In this document: in pieces, positions 51,092 to 62,907 of the stretch
How positions within the stretch are numbered: position 1 is the first letter of the stretch
How the letters are laid out: the number at the start of each line of letters is the position of its first letter
Source of the DNA: Effrenium voratum
Taxonomy: Eukaryota; Sar; Dinophyceae; Suessiales; Symbiodiniaceae
NCBI GenBank assembly: GCA_963377175.1
Contig: CAUJNA010003500.1
Span: 410,670-474,669, forward strand
DNA: 64,000 bases
Direction of reading: 5' to 3'
Position numbers and translations under genes: made by a program
The notes under the pieces: model-generated
What the model was told of the DNA's origin: nothing
Database searches by the model: none
Seen by the model: only the letters and a program-made list of their open reading frames with translations

Positions 51092-51213
51092 TCATGTTGG
51101 TTTGGCCCTTGACGGTGTCGAGAAGGAAGAATTCATGTGACTGGAGGGTGTTTGGCGACACCCACGATTCCCTTTGCCCTTAAGGATTTCAAAAACCCAA
51201 AACAACAAACATC

Positions 51214-51402
51214 CAAAGGGTGGCGACCCCCCGAGCGCAAAAATATCAAATGCCAAGAAAGCCACAGCCCACTCATGGCCCTGGATCCGCTTCGCGAAAG
51301 TTTCGCCAGGCCTTGCTCTTCACTGATAACCCGAAGGCCGAGAGATGGGTGTGCCCCCCCAAAAAACATCGGGCAATTTCTTGCCCTCAAAGGACCAAGT
51401 AG
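51214..51402 (+). CDS. C-terminal exon, basic protein
   Basis: The frame reads ATPRAQKYQMPRKPQPTHGP then SASRKFRQALLFTDNPKAER and WVCPPKKHRAI, ending at a TAG 51400-51402. It is convincing and highly basic. An overlapping frame (GDPPSAKISNAKKATAHSWP) is also open for part of it, so frame choice rests on length and pattern. Confidence 0.4.
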   Translation, partial: QRVATPRAQKYQMPRKPQPTHGPGSASRKFRQALLFTDNPKAERWVCPPKKHRAISCPQRTK

Positions 51403-51427
51403 AGGACCAATTTTTGCGGCATGATGG

Positions 51428-51622
51428 GTGCACAGCGGCTTCTTCGGCGGGACATGTTCGGGCCACCTTGGGAAGCTCACTGAAATTCAGAGCCAACTGC
51501 GGTACTTATCTGATGAGGCCCCAGAAAGGGAGTCCGCAAAGGGGGATGTCTCTTGTTTTTTTTGTTTGGAGTTCAATGTGAAGTTCCGGGAGTGCCTCGG
51601 TTGCCGCACCCAGATGTGTTGA
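51428..51622 (+). CDS. C-terminal exon with C4 zinc-ribbon-like end
   Basis: The frame reads GHLGKLTEIQSQLRYLSDEA then PERESAKGDVSCFFC, LEFNVKFRECLGC and a terminal RTQMC, with TGA at 51620-51622. The two CxxC pairs about 10 residues apart would suit a small zinc ribbon. That is inference from spacing. The upstream boundary is unknown; an AG after GGTGCACAG near 51434 is possible. Confidence 0.45.
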   Translation: MHSGFFGGTCSGHLGKLTEIQSQLRYLSDEAPERESAKGDVSCFFCLEFNVKFRECLGCRTQMC

Positions 51623-53611
51623 AGCGGTCAGAAATGCGACAGCGAAGGACCATCGAAACTCGTGTTTATGGGGCTCAGTCATTCCAACTCATGCCTATCG
51701 AACCAGCAAGAAGGGCAAAACCTGGCAGTTCCTCAGCCATCCGACGCCGGTGACCAGTTTTTGGTGGTAAATTGGTGCCTCTGATTTGCTTCAAGCGGTG
51801 GATTCAACCATCCCCATGATTTGCTCTGATTTGTTTCAAGAGTCCGGTGATCAGTGGTTGGTGGGAAATTGGTCCCTCTTTTTTTCTGGGGTAGACTTAG
51901 GATACGTTTTACATGTTACCAGAGGCTCAAAGTAAAGCAAACACTAAATTATACATTCTATGGGTCTAACTTTAATCGTGTTTTTTCTCGTGTTGTTGGT
52001 GGGAAACTGGCCCCGGTGGGTGGGAAATTGGTCCCCCTGTGTAAAGAAAAACTGGGGGGGGAATTGGTCCCTTTGTTTTTTTTTTTTCCCTGATGAGACG
52101 TGAGACTCTCATGGCTCAGCGATCACCCGAAGCTTTGGTGTTTTTACGGTCTTCAGGGACGGCTCGGTGGGCAAATTTTCTGTGGGCCTGTGGATCCACT
52201 GTCCGGAAAGAAACTTTGTGTTCCCTCTTTCTTGAGTGTACCCTGTTCGGGGTTGTTTTTGTTCGAGAACTTTTTGCCAACTATAATGGGTTTTCACTTT
52301 TAGCAGGAGAGAACAAAGCAACCGAGGAAATGCATCCAGGAGACCCCCTTCAAACTAGAGGAACATGGCGAGGAGTTACCCAAGATTGTGCGAAACACCT
52401 GGGTTCTGCTGTCACTCCAACCACTCGAGGACTGTAGCACCAACGCTCGACGGTTGGAATCCTTCTGGTTTCCCTTTGAAGCCTATGGGTTTTCAGTTGC
52501 GGATCGGGGCTTTGGTTCTCAATTGAGCTCAAGTGCCGATCAAAGGGGATGATGTGCAAACCTGGGTGGTCGCTTTGCTCCGTTTGACAAGGAAGGCAAC
52601 AGGAAATCCAATCGAAGGGAGGCAGGCCGTGGTTTGTCAGCTTCCTTTTTTCCGCCGTTTCTCTCAAACCATGAAAGTGTACCCCCAATGATGGAAAGCA
52701 CCAGAGGGAGCCCCTCGCCATTTCAGTGCAATGCACCATGGATTGGTGAGCGTTTGACCAGATACCGGCGCAACGTGCAAAAGGAACTCTTAACATGTAT
52801 CAACTAAGGCAATCCCCTTGTGAGAAAGGAAGGTCATGCGAATCAACAACCTCACGACCTCACCCGTTATTTGTTTACTTGGTTAAGTTTTTTTGTTTTC
52901 CCCGTTGGTTTTAAATTTTAAAGGGAATCTATCACTACTGGACATATATTTTTCCAGGGGACTGAAGCAAATGAAGGGATTCGAGAGCTCTTTTCTTGGC
53001 TGGTCAAGTTGTTGCAGTTCATAGACGTCTAGATGCGTTGCTCCTTTTGTCAGTCATGAAGACAGGAACATCTGAGTTGTCCTAGAATTTAATATGGAAT
53101 CTGGGTCAAAACCAATGGATCCCATTTTGGGGTAGGTGAATTCAACACCCATTTTAGGCTTTATTTTAGCGGGAATTGGGATGTTCACCGGGGGTACGAT
53201 TTGAATTTTTGACCCATGGCCACATGGAATCTGACTTGGGTCCTGTAGATGGAGAATCTCCACCAGTTGAAGTGAACTTCGTGAAGCCACCAGATGGCCC
53301 AGTTGCCCGATGGATTCCGCCAATTTTTTGTTTCCAACTTTTTTCTTGGGAAGAGTTCCCCTTTTCAACTCAACTCGCCCAAACTTGCCCAGTGAATTCC
53401 GCCATGTTTGTTGTTTCCAACTTTTTTCTTGGGAAGAGTTCCCCTTTCAACTCACCCAAACAAGGATGCCCGTTTTATTCAACTCAATCAAACAAGGTCC
53501 AGTAGTGCCCTTTTATCCCCTTTTTGGGGGGAGGGTTCCCCTACTAAACTAGACTACAGGAAGAAGAAAAACGTGTACCAACTTCTAACCTCTCAAGTCT
53601 GGAGGACCTAG
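51623..53611. other. Intergenic, dispersed repeats
   Basis: 52262-52325 matches the repeat at 7510-7620. 52797-52870 and 52915-52975 recur at 56807-56870 and 56905-56975. 53101-53226 is a GCTGTGGTTGTCAAAA-type element. 53335-53450 has two GGGAAGAGTTCCCC-bearing units in tandem. 53503-53611 is CTAG-family copy f. A 114-codon ORF at 52093 (MRRETLMAQRSPEALVF) runs into a repeat and is not accepted. Confidence 0.5.
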
Positions 53612-53646
53612 CCAACCAAATTCGGATGCTCCCCGTCTTTTTCCCC

Positions 53647-53745
53647 ATGGCCACCAGCGCTTCGCTCCAGGGCGCTGCCGGGCCTCCGGCCGTGGATGCA
53701 GAGAAGCTGCCACTGAGAGTCCGGGCGCCCGGACATAGCTCGTGA
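53647..53745 (+). CDS. Terminal exon or 32-codon ORF
   Basis: ATG at 53647 (CCCATGGCC) gives MATSASLQGAAGPPAVDAEK then LPLRVRAPGHSS and a TGA at 53743-53745. It is GC-rich and protein-like. The frame is open back to the end of a CTAG-family element at 53611, so it is probably a terminal exon preceded by that element as intron. Confidence 0.35.
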   Translation: MATSASLQGAAGPPAVDAEKLPLRVRAPGHSS

Positions 53746-53834
53746 ATTACCTCAGCTCTTCAAAGCGCATCCCTTCTCCAGGTTTCAGGGGTCCTTCTTT
53801 CCGGCGAGCCGCGAAAGCCGAGGAAGTTCATTTG

Positions 53835-53975
53835 GAAAGGTGAAACTCTGGTTCTTGTCTCAGTTCTTCAAAGCGAATCGACCTGATCTGACCTTTTTGG
53901 TTGTCCCTTTTTGGCCTATTTTTAGTAGTCCCAAAAGGTGAACCGTTCATTTGCAGGTCCTTTGGGCAAGTGAGG
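53835..53975 (+). mobile_element. Dispersed element, GTGAAACTC to GGGCAAG type
   Basis: Starts after CATTTGGAAAG|GTGAAACTCTGG, contains CAAAGCGAATCGACCTGATC and ends GCAGGTCCTTTGGGCAAG. It matches 61637-61770 and the shorter copy that splits the exon at 16321-16628. Confidence 0.65.
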
Positions 53976-56324
53976 AACGAGCTCACACAACCGAATTCAC
54001 CCCGAATTTTGCTGGATGTGGGGAATGGCCCCCCAACCACCTTATTTTAGGCTGGTGAATTATTATAATTCACCCAGAATGGCCGTTTGCCCATGGTTGC
54101 AGCTTGCTTCGATCTTCATTTAGCACCATCATTTTGAGCAAAAGGACACCTAGGGCTTCGGATTGTTCCACACATCTTTGGCGGAAATCCAACCGCCTTT
54201 CTGGTTTGCTTGCAGAAGCAACTCGTTTTTTTTGTTTCAAGGTTCGGAATGGTGGTGTCCTTTTTGTGTGGGTGAAGCTGTCTAAAGTAGACGACCTTAT
54301 GCTTGCTCACTTGAGGCTTGCAGTGGTTCCTCCTGTCATAGGGGATTCGCTGCAGCAACACAGGAGCCATATTATTCTTGGTTGCTTTGCCCCGTCGACC
54401 GCCTTGTTTTTTATATCGTTGGGGTTTGCCAATTTGATGGGGTCCTGCTTCTACACGAGCCCCCCGTTGCTTGCAATCAGAAAAATAAAGAAGTGTCTCT
54501 TTTGGCGAAGACAATGTCGAGGCAAAACCAGTTGAGTGAAGACGAAGAGGCTTGGATGTTGCAGATTGTGCTTGCTCGGTTGTTCGTGCTGGCTCACCTA
54601 TCAGAGATTGTTTCATCCAGATTTGGTTGGTTCTTCAGTGGCTGACATGGCAATGGACTTGTAGTTCCAAGGGCGTGCAGCAAGTTGCATATAGTGGCAT
54701 GCTTTGTCACTTGGATGTCAAATCTTCGGGCCCCAAATGCCGGGCATCTCGTTTATGCCGAGGATCTCGTTTGAAAGGAGCTTGCATTGTAAGGTGTTCC
54801 ACATATGGCCATGAATTTGAATGGGAACCACCACACAAAGCGGTTGGTGGACATGATTCCACAGCTAAATCATGTCCACCAAAGGGTGCCCCATGAAAAT
54901 TCAGCACCCATATGTGCCACAATCAAGTATTTTGTTATACATATATATATATATATGTATATAGAGGACATCTTTCCAAGCATTGCATATTTTTCCGCAC
55001 GAGTGTTTCAGCTGAAAGCAACACGCCATCACCGTTATTTTGGGTGTTTGATGATAGAACCCCAGCAGATGGAGATATCGTTTACGTCTCAGTGTCCCTT
55101 GCCAGCCATCGGCAACCAGGTTCCATGACCCATGGCCACTGAAAAAAGTTTCACGAAAGCTCTGCCAATCTGGCCAAGTGGTTGGGGCAAAAGCTGAAGG
55201 TCAAGCGGTGTCACAGATTGACCCATGTTGAAAGGAAGCTGAGGTACAAGCCCTATTAAGAGGTGTTTGCTTATTGATAAAAGAAAAGTGTGCTCATTGA
55301 AAAAAAAATGCGGCCTGTTGACAATGCATATTGTTTTGTATCAGACACCCGGATCCCCCTCCGGCGAGTTCTAAAGCAATACTGGCTGACTCGCCAAATC
55401 CGACCCTAGTCTTATTGGGGAAAACTCCAGGACCAAAGCTTCCTGTAACCCCAAACCAGAATTGACCAGGGCTCCTTAAAAGATACTTGCCTCTTAAAAA
55501 CACAACTTTTCAACTTTTTGGGTGACATGGGCTATATGTCTGTAAAAGATTAACTTCCCCAGGGCTTGGAGTTTTAAGGGGTAAGGATACATTTTGCAAT
55601 CAGTTGAAACATGGTGCTTTTTCAACCCCAAAATAATGGGACGCCACCATTGACAAGTTGCAATGTCCAGGTGTATAATGTAAGGATCCCTGTCAAGACC
55701 AAGGTCCTTCCTTCCCTGTCAAAGTTTGTACTACAACCAATGGACGAAGTAACGATTGCGAATCTTTGCAGAGCCAAATAAAGCAACGAGTTGTCCCCTT
55801 TGAACTTTGAAACCCACCCAAAAAGTACCAACCCCAAAAACAGACAGAAGGTAAGCGCCCAAATAGCTTGAATAGGCGTGTGATGTACTTGAAAACCATA
55901 GCCCTGCAAGAATGCAATGGTTTAGGCCCTGTTCCTTGTGAACTAGGAAACCTTGCAACATCCCAAAGGGGAAACCCTGCAAAATCGCTGAAGGGATTGG
56001 AGAGAGCCTTCGGGGAAATCTTCTCTCTCCACGCTCAAGACAACCCCTTTTCGCCTAATAAATACCCCCTATGAATAAATATTCCCTGGAGGGCAAACGA
56101 TATTTATGAATAGGTCAGATGGGCGTTTTGCAGAAGCAAATGTACTCATCAGATGCGCGTTTTGCAGAAGCAAATGTACTCATCCCTACGGGGCGAAATG
56201 GCTTTTTGTTGGCATCTGGGGCGTAGTAGAAGCTTTGAACCCAAGAGGAAAAGCAACTTGTGCCATGTTTCTAGGGGCTGATTCCCCATTCTTGTCAGCC
56301 ATCGTTCTTTTCAAAACAGGATGC
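53976..56324. other. Intergenic, ambiguous ORFs
   Basis: 54104-54645 is open in several frames on both strands (143 codons +, 166 codons -), with no recognisable domain. 54790-54870 is inverted relative to 24838-24910 and contains a perfect hairpin, TGGTGGACATGAT/ATCATGTCCACCA. 56115-56185 holds two tandem AGATGCGCGTTTTGCAGAAG-type units. Confidence 0.4.
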
Positions 56325-56460
56325 CATGTTGGGGGCTCCTCTGATTCCTCGAACAAAAATTGCGACGCAGCCCGCCGTGCCGTCCAAGCGGCCCAGACCG
56401 TCGACGCCTTAGAGCCCAGGTGGCCCTGGGCATGCAACGGCACCTGCAACGGCAGGCAGG
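56325..56460 (+). CDS. Internal exon, unknown protein
   Basis: The frame reads GSSDSSNKNCDAARRAVQAA then QTVDALEPRWPWACNGTCNG. Helical in the middle with three cysteines towards the end. It lies between a GATTCCCC-type repeat upstream and the 3' end of a CTAG-family element (CTGCTGGAGGACCTAG at 56493-56508). Family unknown. Confidence 0.35.
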
Positions 56461-56570
56461 GTTCACTTCTGTGGGCCTATTCTAACCTCTCTGCTGGAGG
56501 ACCTAGGCTTTTAGACTTTTAGATTGGACGTTTCGGCGTAACGACTTTGGGATGAGAGGGACTTGTGACA

Positions 56571-56683
56571 TATGAGTATGGCTCAAAATGAAACGATCGG
56601 AGGGGCAAACCGCAGGTTTTGGTCCATGTTTCCACTTACCAGGGTTCCGTTTTGGTACCGGTTTTTGGAGCCACAGCCAAATG
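56571..56683 (+). mobile_element. GTGTGGCTC-family element, copy
   Basis: Left end TATGGCTCAAAATG, core CCATGTTTCCACTTACCAGG, right end TTTGGAGCCACAG. The left end has lost the GTGTGG donor, leaving GG-CT. Flanks are not clearly coding. Confidence 0.65.
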
Positions 56684-57536
56684 TATACGGATCTCTTCCA
56701 ATAGCTGCAATGAAGTGTTGTTTTGTTTGTTTTTCCTTGTTGGTTTTATAGGGAATTTATCACTACGGGAAAAATGTTTATTTTTCCATTTATTTGTGCT
56801 ATCAACTAAGGCAACTCCCTTGTGATCAAGGCAGGTCATGCGAATCAACAACCTCACGACCTCACCCATGAAACGTCCATTTGCTAAAATACGTTTTATA
56901 ATTTTCATTGTTGGTTTTAAAGGGAAACTATCACTACTGGAGAAAGTTTTCTTTTTCCAGGGGCTGAAGGGAATGGAAGATATGGCTCGCATTTTGTTTC
57001 GCACAAGGATATGAACCGCATATTTTTGTCAGAGTGTCCGTTTACCAGGGCAACCCTTTTTGGGGTTACCCTATTTTTGACCCATAGCCATATGTCATAT
57101 CTCTGTATGGGTGCGACAGACCGATGTTTTCTAGCTTGTGGCATGTGCCTCCAGCATGATTCATGTTTGCTGAAGGAGCGCGAATTTGGTAAATCTCCTC
57201 ATATCTAGTAGAAGTACGTGTTGAATGGATGTCTGTATGTGGAGGGAAGACATTGGAACAGCGGAACTTCAACAAACTAAGGAGGCTTCCTAAGGCTTGG
57301 CTCCCAGCTGCCCAGCGGCAGCCTTTTGCCGGCTGGTTTCCGGCTGGTTTCGAAACAGTTTTTTTTGTTTGAGGCGCCCCAGCGCTAGTGTTCCTTCCGC
57401 GCATGCGTATGTTTTTCTTCAAGAAGAATGCATGGACGATGCTTGCTGGATGTCCCGGAACGTTTCCCCTCGACATCGACCAAGGGGTATGGGATAGCAT
57501 TGGGCAAGGACTCCTGGGCTGGTTCTTTACAACCTG
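56684..57536. other. Intergenic, tandem dispersed repeats
   Basis: 56735-56800 and 56905-56975 are two copies of a TTGGTTTTA...TCACTAC repeat separated by a block also found at 52797-52870. No exon is supported. Confidence 0.45.
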
Positions 57537-57654
57537 CTAGGTCCAACGGATTTGAGAGGTTAGAAGAAGGGTACCAACTGTTTGTCTGGATTGTCTATTT
57601 TAGGGGAACCCTCCCAGCCAAAAAAGGGGAGACAAGGGCACTGAGGGACCTAGA
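57537..57654 (-). mobile_element. CTAG-family element, inverted copy g
   Basis: Left end CTAGGTCCAACGG, right end CACTGAGGGACCTAG. The core GTCTATTTTAGGGGAACCC is reversed relative to other copies. Because the TIRs are symmetrical, GT and AG are present in this orientation too. Confidence 0.65.
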
Positions 57655-58576
57655 GGGCTGCCTGAAACCAAGCATATGTCTCAAAACCCATTGGACCCTG
57701 CAAGGATGGCGCGTTGGCGCGTTCCTGAACTCTTCATGGATCATTTCGTGAGTCCCAGACTGATTCGCCGCTCTTGCGGACGATGAAACAAATTCGCCTT
57801 TGAGCTGTTCTATTCGAACTGCGAAAACCTCGGGCCTCCCTTTGTTTTGGGGGGTGGTTTTCCTGTTTGGTTTCCCTTTAAAGCCAGCGAGAAGGTAGCC
57901 TCAAAAAAAGAAAGACCTCTCGTGGCTCCCAGCGCATGTCATTCCCGGCTTTTTGTGGTCGGAACACCTCCCGTGCTCAGTAGGATGGACATGTGGGGCG
58001 TGTGTTTTGGGTACCTGGACCCTCAAACTGCCCATGAAAGGGGGATTCACACCATGTGTTAGGGGCAATAACCCATTTTAAAGTCGGAATTGTGAGGGTC
58101 CCGGTACCTATTTCTTGGGGTTGGAAATTAAAGGGACAACCACCGAAGAGCCTTCCATTTTGAGGTCCCGCAATGGGAAACCACAAGGACAACCACCAAA
58201 ATGTCCTGGTTTTGTGAGCCAAGTAGCAGCCGGCCATTTGTCCATTTGACCAGAAGCGAAGGCGAAGATATTTCGATCGCGCGCTGAACGTGCGGCTTTT
58301 GGTTTGAACTCAATAAGCTCCCATTTTGGGGTAGGTGAATTCATTACCCATTTTACCTATCTGAGTGGTTGGATTGAATCGACCGCTTTGGATTTTGACC
58401 CATGGCCACATGGAATCTGACGTTGGTCCTGTGGATGGACCATTTTTCCACCAGTTGGAATCACTTTAGTGGACTTCCTGAAGCCAGATGGCCCAGTTGC
58501 CCGGTGGATTCCGCCTTTTTTTTCACCCATCTGCTGCTGGCTGGCGGGATGTGCCAGATTCACTTCCTGTGGGGCA
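57655..58576. other. Intergenic
   Basis: 58297-58410 is a GCTGTGGTTGTCAAAA-type element right part. No exon is supported. Confidence 0.4.
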
Positions 58577-58648
58577 GCACCTGAATCTGGCGCTAGGCGG
58601 CAGAAGGAGCTCTGGCCTACAGTGCTGGCCTCAGTGTCTCAAGATGGC
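58577..58648 (+). CDS. Small internal exon
   Basis: After GGGGCAG the frame reads PESGARRQKELWPTVLASVS then QD, and runs into CTAG-family copy h. A GC donor (GATG|GCTAG) or the GT one codon later is possible. The continuation past 58759 is open in more than one frame. Family unknown. Confidence 0.3.
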
Positions 58649-58759
58649 TAGGTCCCCCAGATTTGTGCCCTCTTGTCTCCCCTTTTTTGGTTGGAGGGTT
58701 CCCCTACTAAAATAGACTACAGAAAAAAATGGTACCAACCTTTCTACTGGAGGATCTAG
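58649..58759 (+). mobile_element. CTAG-family element, copy h
   Basis: Left end CTAGGTCCCCCAGATT, core CCCTACTAAAATAGACTACA, right end CTACTGGAGGATCTAG. Confidence 0.7.
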
Positions 58760-59736
58760 ATGGGGGAACCCTCAAAATAATGTGGCTTTTCTTGTGCTTT
58801 CCTTTTTCAGCACCTGCAAAACGGATACCCTTACAAAAGAGTCACCTCGTTGATGTGGGTTTCCTTTTGGTGGTTGGTTTCCCTTTTTGCCAACCTGAAA
58901 AGGGCAACACGGAAGTCTCCTTTGCAAGCCCTTGCCATAGGTATACAAGATTGATTTCGAAACTCGTCGGGGCGATTGGTTGGCCGATGTTTTTCATCCA
59001 CCAGGCAAGCCCATGCATTTTCAACCAAAAGGGAGCCGGAATATCCCTTCCAGATTCCTTCCAAATTTGGTTTTGGGCCTGGGATAGTAACAATTGCCAG
59101 ACATGCCTTTGAAACACTATCAAGTTGGTGCAGATCACGGGATGACGATTGTGACCCTGGATTGAAATGGGCAAATTCCCACCCAAGCTCTGTCTGGAAT
59201 TGGAGCGTACTTGTGCAGAATGCATGGAGGGAGGGGGTCCCGCGCTTTTCATAGTTGGGGGGTGAGGATGAGGGAGTGGCCTTGGATAGACATGGACTGA
59301 TCTCTGGTGAATAGCTCATTCTTGAACGCATGGTTCTGTGCACATTGCAGCAAACAACCAAAGCTTAGAACTGCGATCGAGCCCCATGATGATCCTTTTG
59401 TTGGGGATATGAACAGTTCCGGCAGTCTGTGTTTCCGGAAGTTGCGTTCCGGTTGTTTGTCTCTCTTGCTCTGTCTCGCACAACCGTAATATGTTGATGG
59501 CGCCTGTTCAGCGGCAAGTTCAGGTACCGCTATGAAGGTTGTATACCAGTTCTATGAGAGGTATACACTGCCTGACAAGCTGACATGTTGGTAAAACCAT
59601 ATCCCATACCTGCAAAAACCCCACAGAACATGCCCTTGATCGGTTTGTCTCCAAATGCATTTGGCACCCCTACAATGAGTGGCTTTCATTTGGCTTCCCG
59701 TTCGAAACATCCCAAACGTTTGGACGTTGACTCGAG
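58760..59736. other. Intergenic or intronic
   Basis: A + frame is open to 59112 (127 codons, hydrophobic), and minus-strand frames are also open. No motif supports any of them. Confidence 0.3.
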
Positions 59737-59822
59737 GTGCTGCGGCCCTGCAGACCGTGCAAAAGCAGACGCCCGGACGCAGCGTGAGCGTTTCGTTCTT
59801 TTTGGTTTGCGGTTCATTTTGA
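59737..59822 (+). CDS. Terminal exon, unknown protein
   Basis: After ACTCGAG|G the frame reads AAALQTVQKQTPGRSVSVSF then FLVCGSF and a TGA at 59820-59822. Protein-like, but an alternative frame (ADRAKADARTQRERFVLF) overlaps it. Confidence 0.3.
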
Positions 59823-60682
59823 GTGATCCCTGTGCAGGTGCTCAGGAGGGAATGAGGGAAGGACCCTACAAACCATTCCTTGTGTTTCCTTTTAGGGGAC
59901 GCCCAGGTTCCCTCATTCCCTACTGAGCGCCAGCAAGTTTAACAATCATGGAAGTGGACAAGGGGGCTCCACCAAAGTGTTGTGTAATTCCCGCCAGCTT
60001 CCATGATTCAAGGGAGGGGAAGTAGCCTATTATTTGTCATATTGTCCAAAAGGAAGACCATCAGGGGATGGGCAACTTGTTTTTTCTAGACCCTCACTCG
60101 CAGGTTTAGAAAGCAATGCATGCATTCTGATGAACGCAAAATGTTGAGGAGAGCATTCCAAGAATGGCTAGGGGTTTTGGTTTGACCCCATTGCCAATTA
60201 AGCGGGATTTTGAAAAGGGGTGCCCCAAGAGCGGATTTGGCGTGGGTTTTCTTCTATCATTGTTCTTGGTTGGGGAGCAAAGGTTAACTTGTTGGGGTCT
60301 CCTGAAATGTTCGGACCCGACAAAAGCTCAAAGGGAAGGACCATGAGCCATTTGTACCAGGTACCCCTATTTGCGACACACCCATCTGGTTGGTCGAGTC
60401 GAAATTGGAAAGGGAGCTCTAGGTGCTCCTTCGCAACCTGAAACGTGGACTGTTTTCAACGACCCCTTTTGGATGGTTTCGCTTTGGATTTCCTGAAGCT
60501 CATCAATGGTATTCTTATAAAATGCCGAGACACATACACCCCCACATCCATGTGGGGGTGTCTTCCGACTTTTTTCGAGGGTATACGCTCTTCTTCGTTT
60601 TTTTGTCTTGTGGGGGGTGGGGGGGGTTGAAGGTAAATGAACCAGAGCACCATGGGGGTGTGAAGAGTCCTCTCGCCAATAG
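59823..60682. other. Intergenic
   Basis: No exon or clear repeat is supported. Positions 60537-60565 contain a small palindrome (CCCCCACATCCATGTGGGGG). Confidence 0.4.
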
Positions 60683-60782
60683 CAGCGCGGAGCCGAGGAT
60701 CCTTTTCCGATCAATGATGAGGCGCGCTGGCTGGGCGGAAAGAGGGGCCACGGATTGATAGAAGGCTATGAGTCTAGACCAT
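60683..60782 (+). CDS. Internal exon, unknown protein
   Basis: After CCAATAG the frame reads QRGAEDPFPINDEARWLGGK then RGHGLIEGYESRP, followed by GTGTCC at 60783 as donor. It sits at the edge of a diverged GTGTGGCTC-type repeat. Family unknown. Confidence 0.4.
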
Positions 60783-60917
60783 GTGTCCATTTACCAGGGC
60801 AACCCATTTTGGGTACCAAGGTTTTGCCCACAGCCACAGAGCTAGGGCAGGCCGCAGGTTTTAGTTTTTGGTTTGATTTACCAAGGAGCCATGTTGGTAC
60901 ATGTTTTTGAGCAACAG
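60776..60917. repeat. Diverged copies of the GTGTGGCTC-type element
   Basis: CCATTTACCAGGGCAACCC, TTTTGCCCACAGCCA and a second partial unit ending TTTTTGAGCAACAGCCCA recall the family core and end, with many changes. Confidence 0.45.
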
Positions 60918-61869
60918 CCCAAAAGCAGACACCATTCCCAGGGTCTCGGTTTTGGGTCGACCGGTGAGGTCTTTGCATTTATTTGTGTTTTCCCCGGGGG
61001 GGGGGGGGGTTGGGTCTCCATCGGCTTCGTATGGTGCAAGGTCGCGGGTGTGCCTTTAACATCCAAATCGTGGGGTTCCAAATCCCTATTTGCAGAAGCC
61101 AGAGGAATGTTTCACTGTCAGGAGTGGGTTGACCATGTTGACCTATAGCTTGTTGCAAGCAACTATACAATTCGGACAAGCTGCGGAGCTTGATCGGGGA
61201 AGGCGTGAAATCTTATAGATTCATCATTCATGTCCTCTATTGGGGCATGCCCCCAGGTCCAAGCGAAGAGTTTCCAGCCTGCGATAAAACCCTGGGAGAA
61301 GCCCTCAAACTTGACAGTCAGACTGCCGAACCAATCAAGTCTCCGCGATCACAATGATCAAGCTTCCACGGCCATCGGAAATTGAATCGAACTGGCTGTG
61401 AGTTCTGACATCGCCCACATCCTTTGAGCTGTGCACAACTTCGGGTTGCTCAAGCCTTCGCATCAAGGCCATGTCCTCTGGTCAGATTTCAATTGTTAGG
61501 ATAGCCAAGAGCAACACTCGCGCGGATTCAGGTCCGATTTTTCTGTCAGAGAGTGTCCCTAAAATCCTTCGGGGCTTCTGTTCCCAGATTCTCCAGGGAG
61601 CCGCGAAAGCGCCAGGGAAACCCATTTGGAAAGGTGAAACTCCGGTTCTTGTCTCAGTTCTTCAAAGCGAATCGACCGGATCTGACCTTTTCGGGATTTC
61701 CCTGTTTGGCCTATTTTTTTGTAGTCCCAAGAGGTGAACCTTTCATTTGCAGGTCCTGGCAAGTGAGCTGTGGATGGGAAACCCCCGGGAACACCGAACC
61801 GGGCTCCAGCACGAATCAAGCCCATTTCGATGTCCGGGGCACAAGAACACCCCATGCGAAGATGTAGGG
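60918..61869. other. Intergenic, one dispersed element
   Basis: A poly-G run lies at 60997-61010. 61637-61770 is a copy of the GTGAAACTC to GGCAAG element. No exon is supported. Confidence 0.45.
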
Positions 61870-62900
61870 CACCTCCATGGTTGTTGTTGGGACACATTTT
61901 GCATCTTTGCTTATTGTGGTTTAGTGGTTGAAATCCCTACATAACTGCCAAAGTTCACTTTTTTGGTGGTTGAAATCAAACCACTTAGCTGCCCAAGTTT
62001 TTCTTTTGGTGGTTGAACTCCAAGCATTTAACTCCCAAAGTTGACTTTTTGGTGGTTGAAATCCAACCACTTAGCTGCCAAAGCTTGCTTGTTTTTGTGG
62101 TTGAACTCCAACCACTTAGCTGCCAAAGTTTACTTTTTTGGTGGTTGAAATCCAACCACTTAGCTGCCAAAGTTTACATTTTTGGTGGTTGAAATCCAAC
62201 CACGTAGCTGCCAAAGTTTACTTTTTTGGTGGTTGAAATCCAACCACTTAGCTGCCAAAGCTTACATTTTTGGTTGTTGAAATCCAACCACTTAGCTGCC
62301 AAAGCTTACATTTTTGGTGGTTGAAATCCAACCACTTAGCTGCTGAAGCTTACATTTGTTGTGGTTGAAATCCAACCACTTAGCTGCCAAAGTTTACATT
62401 TTTGGTGGTTGAAATCCAACCAGTTTGCATTTTTGGTGGTTGAAATCCAACCACGTAGCTGCCAAAGTTTACTTGTTTGGTGGTTGAAATCCAACCACTT
62501 AGCTGCTGAAGTTTACTTGTTTGGTGGTTGAAATCCAACCACTTAGCTGCCAAAGCTTACATGTTTGGTGGTTGAAATCCAACCACTTAGCTGCCAAAGC
62601 TTACATTTGTTGTGGTTGAAATCCAACCACTTAGCTGCTGAAGTTTACTTGTTTGGTGGTTGAAATCCAACCACTTAGCTGCGAAAGTTTACTTTTTTGG
62701 TGGTTGAAATCCAACCACTTAGCTGCTGAAGTTTACTTGTTTGGTGGTTGAGATCCAACCACTTAGCTGCCACAATTTACTTTTTTGGTGGTTGAAATCC
62801 AACCACTTAACTGCCAAAGCTTACTTTTTGGGTGGTTGAAATCCAACCACTTAGCTGCTAGAATTCAATTTTTCGCTCCCCTTCCGACGTCAACCGAGCC
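61870..62900. repeat. 44-bp hairpin satellite inside a dispersed element
   Basis: About 20-22 units with a 44-bp period, each containing the palindrome GTGGTTGAAATCCAACCAC followed by TTAGCTGCCAAAG. The array begins with the 5' part of a dispersed element (TTTTGCATCTTTGCTTATTG) and ends with its 3' part (CGACGTCAACCGAG). That element is present elsewhere with a single unit (13998-14118, 26455-26560, 35965-36083), so the satellite arose by internal expansion. Confidence 0.9.
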
Positions 62901-62907
62901 GTTGCAG

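Noticed and set aside
54116..54616. 166-codon minus-strand ORF and oppos143-codon + ORF at 54104
   Set aside because: Both strands are open over the same span with no domain, splice or composition evidence favouring either.
61870..62900. CRISPR-like regular array
   Set aside because: Units are contiguous 44-bp tandem repeats without unique spacers and sit inside a dispersed eukaryotic element.
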